Shown in pieces: positions 1-8,350 of a stretch of 64,000 nt of DNA. A program made the position numbers and the translations under genes. Positions within the stretch are counted from its first letter, which is position 1. Each line of letters opens with the position of its first letter. The stretch lies in NCBI RefSeq assembly GCF_002443255.2, contig NW_019211457.1, forward strand, positions 1,714,727-1,778,726. Direction: 5' to 3'. The notes beneath the pieces are model-generated. The model made no database searches. It was not told the DNA's origin and saw only the letters and a program-made list of their open reading frames with translations. The stretch comes from Varroa destructor (taxonomy: Eukaryota > Arthropoda > Arachnida > Mesostigmata > Varroidae).

Positions 1-271
1 AGATCTAGTCAATAGCCAAAACCCAATAGTCGCTCAGTGAACTATAACGACAATTGCATTATCAATGGGATTAGCAGCGGTCGAAGAAGAAATCGCTTTT
101 GCTTGTCCGCGACCGCGTTATTCAAGTGGAGCTCCTTACTGGCGCCCTGAAGCGGTTCAGCCCTGTTCGCCCCTCACCTTGTTCCGTCACACACGAACAC
201 GCAAACGCACCGACACATAAAAACGCACACAACCATACGTGTGGCTTTGCAACTTAATAACTCTAGTAACT

Positions 272-502
272 TCAACAGCAGTAGCCGCTCACGAACCAGC
301 TCCACGATGCGCCCTCCCTCTCGTTGGTCGTAACCGACGGCCGCTGCGGCTGCCTCCATCTATAGGACGCGTCTGTATCGTTGCCTTGGATCGCGCTTCT
401 GTTGGCAGCATGTACAGCCATCATAGCGGTAGCGTCAATCTGATACGATAACGCGCCGCTACCCTCTGCTCCGCCGTCCGGGAGCTGCTCCATAGCGTTC
501 AT
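272..502 (-). CDS. Candidate N-terminal coding exon, 76 codons, unknown product
   Basis: A minus-strand ATG frame runs from 502 to a TGA at 272. A second in-frame ATG at 493 has the better initiation context (G at -3, G at +4), so the protein may start there with MEQLPDGGAEGSG. Codons are strongly purine-first and the composition (Gly, Ala, Asp, Asn, Met, Gln) is soluble and unbiased, unlike the neighbouring random frames. A gtgagc donor near position 286 (minus strand) could end the exon after a Trp-Ser-Trp-Phe segment, so the gene would continue off the left edge. Two CCAAT boxes lie just upstream. I recognise no domain. Chance openness of 76 codons is common, so the call rests on codon pattern and start context only. 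Confidence 0.28.
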   Translation of the reverse strand: MNAMEQLPDGGAEGSGALSYQIDATAMMAVHAANRSAIQGNDTDASYRWRQPQRPSVTTNEREGASWSWFVSGYCC

Positions 503-512
503 CAACTCAACT

Positions 513-553
513 GGCCAATCACTTCGTGCGCTGTCTTAACTCGCCGGCCAATC
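513..553. promoter_or_regulatory. Two identical CCAAT boxes (GGCCAATC)
   Basis: The octamer GGCCAATC occurs at 513-520 and again at 546-553, 33 bases apart, or about three helical turns. CCAAT boxes of this spacing are known NF-Y targets in animal promoters and act in either orientation. They sit in a GC-rich block between the minus-strand frame at 272-502 and GC-rich plus-strand sequence to about 720. They are close to the minus-strand ATG (11-60 bases), which would be tight for a conventional promoter of that frame, so a plus-strand start near 600 is an alternative. Confidence 0.25.
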
Positions 554-2758
554 GCAACGTAGAACAGTCTGATTCGTGGCGACGACGGCGAGAGCTTTGG
601 CGACATCTGCGCGCAGAATCAACGCAATAGCGTCGCGTGGCCGACGACGCTAATAACGTGAACTTCCTGGAGACGAATGACGCAGGCGAGCGAGTGACCG
701 GAACGCGCCACAGATCAAGATGACGGCCGTTGGCGGTAACATCATGTTACCGGAGGGGGTACAGGAATGACAGACTAAAAGATGGAGAGGGACTGGGCCG
801 AATCGGGGCTGTGGGACGGCACCATGAGATGACGCGTAGGGAAAGCAAGCAGCTAGTCATAGTAGTATTAGTGGCGGGGCTGATCCACGCAAAATAATGA
901 TGGAAGAATGGTGACAGATAGAGCGAATGGAAAAAACGGCCATCGGTGTACCTCTACCTAAGAAACAGAACAGCGAAATATCATCGCCGGGTTTACAAAA
1001 CAAATCGATCCAACATAAGTCAAATAGCAACAAAAGGAAGAACACAGTAGGACAGAAAAAGCCCACTTTGTGTCCGGACAGCGTGCAGAGCGGATGCACG
1101 TGCCTTAGTACGTATAGATATACACGGGCACAATACCCCATATGCAGACGCGTAGCGACAAGCAGTCTCCAATAGCAACTCGTAATATCGGTCGGTCTCT
1201 AGTCATTGTATCAAGATATAAAATCTCTGGACAGCCGGCATCTTTAGCGTGTCGTCCCTTAGAAGTAGGCGACATCTTCGTTCGTTTTCCCCTGAACACT
1301 TGCAGGATTTCTTGGAACCCTCCACCTCAGTGGCTTTACAGTACCTAGTATCGTCCGCTGGAGATTTTTCCCTTTCGGGTTGATCAGACGTAATGAGGTT
1401 CTCGCCCTCAGAATAGATATGCATTTATATAGAAGGTGGACAAAAGTCACTTGGCAATTTGAGAATGGTCATTTTACATATAGTAAAGCAACGAGAAGGT
1501 TTTTTTGTTCAAACGAAAGCTTTCCAATAAATTCTAGCTCACCATATATATATATAGATATATATATATATATATATACGGAAATTGGCTTGCTAATTGT
1601 TGGCCAGTGTTATACATTTATTGAAGACGGCTTTGGTTGAAGAAGTGTTGCTTCGTTTGTCTAGCTATTGTCTAGTTAAGAAGAAGCATTAGATAGTTTG
1701 CTCTGTCATGATGTTGTTGTCGTAAGTAATGATAATAGATGGAGCTAGTTATCATTTATATTATGATTCATAAAAGCGGTGTCGTTACAGTCAAACCTCA
1801 TACCGAGGAGTAGTCTATGAAGATGTACTATAATAAGCGTAGATATGCCAATCCAACATTGAATTGTGCTCCAACGGTAATAGTTTCACTGGAACAGTTT
1901 CTGGCTACCGATGTATTGACTTACGCAGACAAAAACGTGTTGATCCGAATCGTTTGACTATCGGGGTTTCAGTTAGCGTTGACTAGATCCGTCGATGGTC
2001 AAGATCGGTGGTTAGTTCCCGCTAAAAGAACATGGCCGTTGAATCCGAGGAGAGCTAGAGTACGCAGCACCGGAAAGGCTGACGCGCTAGCTTATCGACT
2101 AAAATCATCGCCGGTTGCTTAAGGATCCAGATAGAAAATACGTAGTAGTCCGGCTCTTGGAAACAGGTGCCGATCGAAACTGTCGAACACTTTTTTTAAA
2201 ATCTGCCAGAAGGCAACTTTATATTCCCTGGTAATTTACTAACTTCGATTGGCGAGCCACTGACAAAACTTGAATCAATTACAGGGAAGAAAATAACCCA
2301 AATAATAAAATTATAGTTTCTAATTAGGTGCTATTAAAAAAAAAGGGAGGAACCTGTCAAATCTAGCGTAACGGTCGTGAATCAATTAATTGATTCCATT
2401 AAGTGATCCACACAGATAAATTCGCTTTAGTAGTATATTGGCGATACGGTCGTGCGGGGTTTTGCGTCCGGTGCGCGTCAGCCTTCAAACCCACGATTCA
2501 TTCGACCCTGGCCCATTATTGCTATAGTGCTCAGCTAACTGAACATTGCCGCTATCAAATCGTGCTTGACTTCTCGAGTCGAGTGCGACGTCGCAAATGG
2601 ATAGGTGGCAAAACGCCCCACGCACGATAGTATGCATCGCATACAATACGTTGTACGTCAACAGCATGCGTCAGGCACAGTGCTGCAACCACTCGGATTT
2701 CCAAGCAAACGCGCATGCGGTCGTTCTAAATACGCGATTCGTCAATATACTATTATAG
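554..2758. other. No gene seen; GC-rich then AT-rich flank
   Basis: The block to about 850 is GC-rich and CpG-rich and could be promoter or untranslated exon. From 850 to 2758 I see only short frames without splice or start support, the TA repeat at 1544-1578 and poly-A of 10 at about 2336. Confidence 0.5.
1544..1578. repeat. TA microsatellite, 35 bases, one interruption
   Basis: Alternating AT from 1544 to 1578, broken once by a G at 1557. Self-complementary and prone to length change. Confidence 0.95.
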
Positions 2759-2989
2759 GACGAAGCTTCCAGCGGTAGAGCGGGCCAAATTGCAGTGGGG
2801 AATAGCCGCCCCAACGTTGTCGCTCACGTCCGCATTGACGGCGAGGAGACTCGCAACAAATGCTGTCGCCAGTTTCCAACAAGTGTAGCTAGGGCCGTTA
2901 CACGTCGGCGTGAAGAATCATTTTGCCTGTCATTGGAGGGATGGCTAAAGGATCCGAGTCGAGCCATTCTGCACTGCCTGGCCGCCTGA
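2759..2989 (+). CDS. Candidate terminal coding exon, 76 codons plus stop
   Basis: An acceptor-like stretch (tactattatag, preceded by AT/pyrimidine-rich sequence) ends at 2758, immediately after which the frame GAC GAA GCT runs open to TGA at 2987-2989. The codons are strongly purine-first, and the peptide is charged and rich in Arg, Glu and Val (for example VAHVRIDGEETRNKC), ending in ILHCLAA. There is no in-frame ATG, so it could only be coding as a spliced 3' exon in phase 0. No family is recognised. The nearest plausible upstream partner is not visible. A frame of this length arises by chance fairly often, so the acceptor plus codon pattern is the whole case. Confidence 0.25.
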   Translation, partial: DEASSGRAGQIAVGNSRPNVVAHVRIDGEETRNKCCRQFPTSVARAVTRRREESFCLSLEGWLKDPSRAILHCLAA

Positions 2990-3268
2990 TAGCAATCGCT
3001 GTCCGGCCTTCGATACTGAAGACTTTTATTTCCCTGATCGCCAAACTGCACTGAAAGCTGCAGGGCTGCGAGGGCTGCCCCACAGAGCCGTGTGCATATT
3101 TGCCGGGTTCAGTTGTGTGATAAACATGGAAATGGATATTTTGTCAAGGCGCTTCTTTCTAAACAGAGCATATTCGCTCCAACTTGTCCACGCTTGCGCC
3201 TGCTCACCCGCGGTGAGATTATTGAACCTCCGTCATAGTCAATTATATTGTACTGTTATAACGTTGTG

Positions 3269-3973
3269 CTACATCGTCAAATCTATAATATATGCTCGGG
3301 TCCGGACGCACGGACAAAACCCTCTATGTCGTCGGTTCCATTTCGCCACTGGTACCGAGTGCTCTTCACAGAGGCAAATGTCCCATATTGCATCCCTGAT
3401 ACAAAGTGTCCCTGATAACATAAACCCGTCGCACCTTCGATACCACACAAACACACGATCACGTTCAGTACGACACCATGCCGCGTTAACAATTCGGAAC
3501 AACACAACACACAGTCGCCTATCTGTCAAATCGCGTCCCGTCCTTCGGGCGAGATTATATGGACAAAATGCGTTGTTTCTACCGAGTGCGTACTCCACTT
3601 CGGCGGGCGAACTACGGGGCAAACGACGCAGAAAAACCTCATTCGGCAGCCGTGACAGCGGCAATTGCGTTTTTCGCTGTTGCCATCGAGTAGCCACTGG
3701 TTTACGAATGACTAAGTGAGACTTGACGCAACTGATCTCTGCTTCAAATATGTTATTAAGTGCTAATATATATGCCCTCCAAGCCACCTCCGGCCTCGAG
3801 GTGCCGCCCCTTCTACTACTAGCGATCGGTCGCACATTGCAAATCAGAAAACACAGATAGAGAGTGAGGGGAAGTGGGAGAGAAGAAAAGTAGTCAAACA
3901 GTGGGGCGCAAAACTGCAACTCTGACGCGATGATCGGTCCGAATTGAGTGTAAAATGTGTGGTACGTTTCCAT
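3269..3973 (-). CDS. Longest ATG frame of the window, 234 codons, unknown product
   Basis: The frame starts at an ATG (3973-3971) with strong context (G at -3, G at +4) and ends with TAG at 3269. The N-terminal 20-48 residues include a hydrophobic stretch (about residues 28-47, with SSLPLPLTLYLCFLIC), possibly one membrane segment. The rest is Arg- and Cys-rich with several Trp residues. From the stop frequency at this base composition I would expect far fewer than one frame of this length by chance. Against it: the opposite strand also has a 209-codon open frame (3090-3719, GTG-initiated), so the whole region is simply stop-poor and the two frames cannot both be taken at face value. No transposase, polymerase or other motif is visible. 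It may be a degenerate mobile element or a single-exon gene. Confidence 0.25.
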   Translation of the reverse strand: METYHTFYTQFGPIIASELQFCAPLFDYFSSLPLPLTLYLCFLICNVRPIASSRRGGTSRPEVAWRAYILALNNIFEAEISCVKSHLVIRKPVATRWQQRKTQLPLSRLPNEVFLRRLPRSSPAEVEYALGRNNAFCPYNLARRTGRDLTDRRLCVVLFRIVNAAWCRTERDRVFVWYRRCDGFMLSGTLCIRDAIWDICLCEEHSVPVAKWNRRHRGFCPCVRTRAYIIDLTM

Positions 3974-4105
3974 CGCATCATAGCGTCACCAATGATTTTG
4001 GAATAACAGAGATGAAATTGGGGCAACAGTAATAGACAGTACGGGGCAAAACGACAATACGAGGATGAGAAGGAAAGGGGCCGATCGTCAACCAATCTAT
4101 ATATG

Positions 4106-4205
4106 NNNNNNNNNNNNNNNNNNNNNNNNNNNNNNNNNNNNNNNNNNNNNNNNNNNNNNNNNNNNNNNNNNNNNNNNNNNNNNNNNNNNNNNNNNNNNNN
4201 NNNNN
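4106..4205. other. Assembly gap (100 N) inside a TA repeat
   Basis: Exactly 100 N, flanked by TATATAT on the left (4099-4104) and a 15-base TA run on the right (4206-4220). The round number suggests a placeholder of unknown true length. The gap most likely hides an unresolved TA microsatellite. Confidence 0.95.
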
Positions 4206-4220
4206 ATATATATATATATA

Positions 4221-6601
4221 CAACTGCAATTGACCGACTATATTAGATAGGCTCGGAAAATAGGTAATCATCGCGGAATAAGAGAAGGAAAAGGGCAAAT
4301 GGGCTAAGTAGGAAGGTAGGCATGAAGGAGGATGAAAACGAAAATTGGGCTTGGGTTACTTATTAGGATTTGGAGGATCACAACGTATGAAATATGTCAA
4401 GCAGCACACGAGAATCATTATGGGCGTACCCCGCTGCGTATTTTCTTTGTGCATAGAAAAACATCTATTCCTTGGTTTCCCTCCCAGAAAAGTGCTGATT
4501 GTCTCTTAGCTAGACGCTTTTAAAGCAATATATCTCAGCTAATATGAGGATCGGCATTGTTGTACTTTGAGGCTGAAACTAGACGATAGTAGGTCTACCA
4601 AAGTTGTTCGAATGCCCTTATTGAGGTTCAAGGTATAGGGCCTTGAAAACGAGTGGAGTTCTACAAAAGAACATCGCTATAGCTTACAATTTAACTACAA
4701 TAAAGGCAGAAATACTGCCCAGACCCGTAAAAAATACACGCTGATTATGGTCAACGTGGTTATCGGAAGCTGTCGCTCAAAAGTGGTTGTAGAAATTTCC
4801 TTCGATTTGAAAGACGTTTCCCGTAGTCGTCAATCAACTACGGAAAAAGGTACCAATACAATGAAAGTTGACGAAGATAACCATGATATCATTCATCACG
4901 AAACAGTTTAATGCCGTATGAAAAACTGCAAGAAAATACTTCGAATTGACGCTAAAGAATCTACTCAATCGTATCCCGTCCATCTATAGACCTCTATAAA
5001 GGTGCAACCAATCGATCACGGATCATCAAGGATGGATCACGTACGAACATCATATAGATGAATATATAACACAACAAACAAACTGAAGTAATAAAAAAAC
5101 TATTCCGTAGTATATGGTACAATTCAGACCGATATCAAAAAAGATGATGTTGTGTATTTTGTGGGACTGGAGATAAATCATGCATTACAAACTGCTATCA
5201 CTACCGCTGCCGCTGCACCCGCCTCCGCCGCCGCCGCCGCCTCCGCCTGGCTAGACGATTAGTTCGGACCTCTGCTGGCAGCGGCTAACAAAACTAATAA
5301 CAACGAGCCATTGAAATAAATCGATGGGAACTGCTGCCCAGAAAACGCGTCGCCTCCTATCATGGTAAGGCCAGACTATATACATCGCTAACGTCCGCCA
5401 CACAGCGTGAATCTTGCCCGATCATGCTTCTATCGTTTGTTTCAATTTCTGCAGAATTTCTATTTTGACCTGTTTTCAATGAAGAGATGTAAAAATCACT
5501 TGTCACAATTCTGTGCCCAGAAGTCACGGAAGTTCCATAGTAATGGTACTTTGATGTTACAAAAGAAATAGCAAAATGTCACCGATAAAAATGGGCGTGC
5601 ATTTAGTTCAGTAACATTAGTCTTCGATTCGATTCGAAGTCGATTCTGACTTCAAGGAGATCATCCTTTTTTCGACAGCTCGATATATGAAGATCTTTAA
5701 ACTTCTATAGCAGTGTCGAAAGGGCTGCAAAACTATTGGCAGTCCTTTTATGACCAAATCCATTAATAAACTATATGAAGACTCGCCAGAAGCTTCGGTG
5801 GGATCTATTACTAGCCGTATTTAACTAGTTCAGTCAGTTACGACAGCTGAACGGTTATTCAATGTCTTTTGATAGAGAATCCTATGTCGATTAAGTGGTA
5901 TGATGACGGCTTCGCTGCTCTGGACGACCAAACGGGACGTCATCTTCCAATTGAAGGTGAGCCCATTAGGCGATGAAAAAATTGAATTAAAAAAAAAAAA
6001 AAAAAAAAAAGAGAGATAAAAAAGCGGCGTATACAAGTTACCGCAGCACTAGTACTAGAAGAGGATATGAATCGATAAGAATACGTTAGGCCTTTATATT
6101 GCCTTGAGAAACTATATATACGTCGATGTGTTTTCCGTCGACCATACTCTCTCGTTTACAGTATCGCCATAATCACAACCCACCCCAGTAAGCTTCATGG
6201 CCTACACTATCTTCGTGGGCGTTCATGGAGCTCCTAACGAATGCTAGCCTGTTCAAACAAATCAGGCATCGCAGCCCGTGATGATGAACATTCAGTGCAC
6301 ATTTACTAATACGCTTTCGCAATTGTATCGCCGATGCGCCAAAGTTTGTATATGCTCAATAAAAAAAAATTAGGACTGTGTGTCAAAGGCCAACGAAGTT
6401 AGGCGATCTAAAAGGTGGTGCTATTCGGCCTGTAATTATGGCCGATTCGTACCAGGAAGTCTGTACTTTGTTTTTGGGACGAACAAAAAAATCTGATTTC
6501 ATTATACGAAAACCTGATGTTAGTAATGAGTAAAGCCTAATTGTATCAAGTGGGTAACTTTGAGATGATTTAATTATATTGTGTTAAGTTAACGACGTCA
6601 G
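4221..6601. other. No gene seen; AT-rich
   Basis: Only short frames. Contains a GCC-rich trinucleotide patch at about 5200-5250 (CCGCCG and CCTCCG units) and the A tract at 5989-6010. Looks like intergenic or intronic DNA. Confidence 0.5.
5989..6010. repeat. Poly-A tract, 22 bases
   Basis: Uninterrupted A from 5989 to 6010, followed by GAGAGATAAAAAAG. Could be the tail of an old retroposed element, but I see no flanking direct repeat. Confidence 0.9.
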
Positions 6602-6616
6602 GTGGTTTCTATTTGC

Positions 6617-6901
6617 ATGCGCAACATTTTACCAATGAACTTAATCGGTAAGTCTGAAAATCAAAATTTAAAAAGGATTTCCGCCAGCGTGTTTGATTTA
6701 CCTCGATCTAAATGGCCTATGCGTCAAGCGCCTGTTAACATAGTCAAGTATAGTAGCAATAACTTGTGTAACGCCTACAACTTTGAACCCGCCTCGCCCT
6801 CTTCCAGCTTAATACCATCCTATCGTCACAAGTACTGGCTCAATGAGAGAGAATCAGGCGCGATGTTAAGTCCTCCACATAGCGAGGGTTACCTTCTGTA
6901 G
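6617..6901 (+). CDS. Candidate ATG frame, 94 codons, unknown product
   Basis: ATG at 6617 opens a frame to TAG at 6899-6901. The product is Ser- and Asn-rich with no hydrophobic segment and no recognised motif. A strong donor-like site (ATCG|gtaagtct) lies inside, near 6647, so the true reading could be a short exon beginning after the cgtcag at about 6601 and ending at that donor. It is the first of a run of plus-strand coding-like segments (6.6-8.4 kb). Chance remains likely. Confidence 0.12.
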   Translation: MRNILPMNLIGKSENQNLKRISASVFDLPRSKWPMRQAPVNIVKYSSNNLCNAYNFEPASPSSSLIPSYRHKYWLNERESGAMLSPPHSEGYLL

Positions 6902-7035
6902 GTAATAGACTATTTGTGTATGTACCTTTGTGTCAACCTGTCTATGGGTCGACCTTCTGTAGCTCTGAGATATTCCACATAAAAATCATTCTTATGATGC
7001 TTTGTCTGCGGTTAAATTTGGCGCGCTTCCCTCAG

Positions 7036-7194
7036 AAACAAAGCGGTGGAAAAGAAGAGCAACAGGCAATGGCAGATTTGGGCTCGAATGCTTCGATGAT
7101 CATTAGCGACCCCGCTGGGATCTACAGGTTCGTATGTTACGCTAGAGATCCGGGAAACAGATCGGACGAATCTCTGGTGTTTACCGATGGCTAA
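7036..7194 (+). CDS. Candidate exon, 52 codons plus stop, Ig/FN3-like tail pattern
   Basis: A good acceptor (gcgcgcttccctcag) ends at 7035. The frame AAA CAA AGC GGT then stays open to TAA at 7192-7194 with purine-first codons. The peptide begins KQSGGKEEQQAMADLGSNAS, followed by a segment with Ala-Gly-Ile-Tyr, then Cys-Tyr-Ala-Arg-Asp and Gly-Asn. That order (AG-x-Y, C-x-A, G) resembles the F-G strand end of immunoglobulin-type domains, but spacing is off by one or two residues and nothing else of such a domain is present, so I do not name it. Lies 36 bases before another acceptor-led segment at 7231. Confidence 0.25.
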   Translation, partial: KQSGGKEEQQAMADLGSNASMIISDPAGIYRFVCYARDPGNRSDESLVFTDG

Positions 7195-7230
7195 CGAAGA
7201 ACAGGACGGCTAAGGATTATGTTCTTACAG

Positions 7231-7331
7231 CGACGAAATCAACGAGGACAACGAATAAATATTTCAACTTGCCGCGCGTTCCGAAAGCAGCAGCAGCAGC
7301 AGCAGTTAAACACGAAGCCTGTTGTCGTTGA
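7231..7331 (+). CDS. Candidate exon carrying a CAG repeat (poly-Ala or poly-Gln frame)
   Basis: An acceptor with a branch-like ctaag and a pyrimidine run (tatgttcttacag) ends at 7230. In the phase starting at 7233 the frame reads to TGA at 7329-7331 and passes through six GCA codons (poly-Ala). One frame over, the same repeat reads six CAG codons (poly-Gln) and stays open to 7413. Which frame, if either, is used cannot be settled by eye. CAG repeats of this kind are common in coding exons of arthropod regulators but also occur in noncoding DNA. Confidence 0.15.
7288..7305. repeat. CAG x6 microsatellite
   Basis: Six uninterrupted CAG units, within the candidate exon at 7231. Confidence 0.95.
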
Positions 7332-7943
7332 ACCGTGCCCGGAGCTCTCGATTTTTCGGAGGATGCTTTCAGGCAGCAAGCGTGCATCCTGTATTGTTTT
7401 AGGGGCTTGTTGAAACAGTGCCAGTCCAAGCTGTCTAATTCTTCGGTTTGGTACAAGTGTTTTGTAAGTTTTTTCTTTTAAATCACCAATTTGATCATGA
7501 CATTTTCAAAAAAAATAACAGTGATACCAATAATGCTCGATAAGTTCATGAACTCGTGATAGCGAACCGTGGAATAAAACAAAGACTGTGCCTGAGACCG
7601 AGAGTAATAGAAAGCTGGGAGACGAACAGGAAGGCCCCTGCTGCTGTGCCGTATAAAGATACTTCACGGTACCAGCCAAGTACAACGATGTTCGGCTAGA
7701 GCAGCGGGGTACCCCTAAAATTCGCTTACATTCGAGTACCAAGTCTTTTTTCTATTTCTCGGATATCTTTCTTTGTGCCTAGTTCTTCTATTGTTTTACT
7801 TTTGCAAGTGTCAGTTTATACAGAGATGTTGGGCGCTATCCCGCGATACGCAGCTAGGAAACACGTACATAGCATATTCTGTTGTACTGCTTTTCAAGCA
7901 GCCATCTTTTTGGGATGCTATTGAGGACTGTCCCTCTCTCCAG

Positions 7944-8156
7944 TTCCTAGTTCTACTCCGATTCGAAGTTCGGATGACGGTTGCTATCGGCACCAGTAGA
8001 AATCCCTTCGTTCTCTGGCAACGACCAGATAAGCTTAGCGAGTGCTCCTGTGCTCTGAGATCCGGTCATCGCCTGCAGGGTCGAATAACGAAACGACTAC
8101 CTTCGGGCCAATCGATGAGCTCACTGACGACTCCTGAAAATTCGAAATCCTCATGA
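7944..8156 (+). CDS. Candidate terminal exon, 70 codons plus stop
   Basis: A textbook pyrimidine tract and acceptor (actgtccctctctccag) ends at 7943. The frame continues open in phase 0 from TTC CTA GTT to TGA at 8154-8156. The peptide begins hydrophobic (FLVLLRFEVRMTVAIG), then turns polar and basic with Ser/Thr at the end (SGQSMSSLTTPENSKSS). The same frame is also open upstream to 7773, so the acceptor is not required. No family recognised. Neighbouring candidates at 7036, 7231 and 8237 are on the same strand, which may mean one multi-exon gene, though their phases were not shown to join. Confidence 0.25.
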   Translation, partial: FLVLLRFEVRMTVAIGTSRNPFVLWQRPDKLSECSCALRSGHRLQGRITKRLPSGQSMSSLTTPENSKSS

Positions 8157-8236
8157 CAGCGCACGGCACGACATGGCGGGCACTTTAAACAGGGCCAGAA
8201 GAACAAATAGGCTAACTCTACCAGAATGACACAATC

Positions 8237-8350
8237 ATGGCAAAATCAGCAACGACGCCAGCGACAACATTTTCGAACCTGGGTGAGTCTTCTTCGACTC
8301 GACTATGGAGCACGGCCGATGATGAGTTAGACCGGCGAAAATTGTTTTAG
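8237..8350 (+). CDS. Candidate short ORF or first coding exon, 37 codons
   Basis: ATG at 8237 has strong context (A at -3, G at +4) and reads MAKSATTPATTFSNLG, then continues Ser/Thr- and Asp-rich to TAG at 8348-8350. A consensus donor (CCTGG|gtgagtc) at 8282 would end an exon after 15 codons and one base. The Ala/Thr-rich start has mixed codons (ACG, ACA, GCA, GCG). Either a small ORF, a first coding exon, or chance. An acceptor-like ctctaccag lies just upstream at 8216-8224. Confidence 0.2.
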   Translation: MAKSATTPATTFSNLGESSSTRLWSTADDELDRRKLF

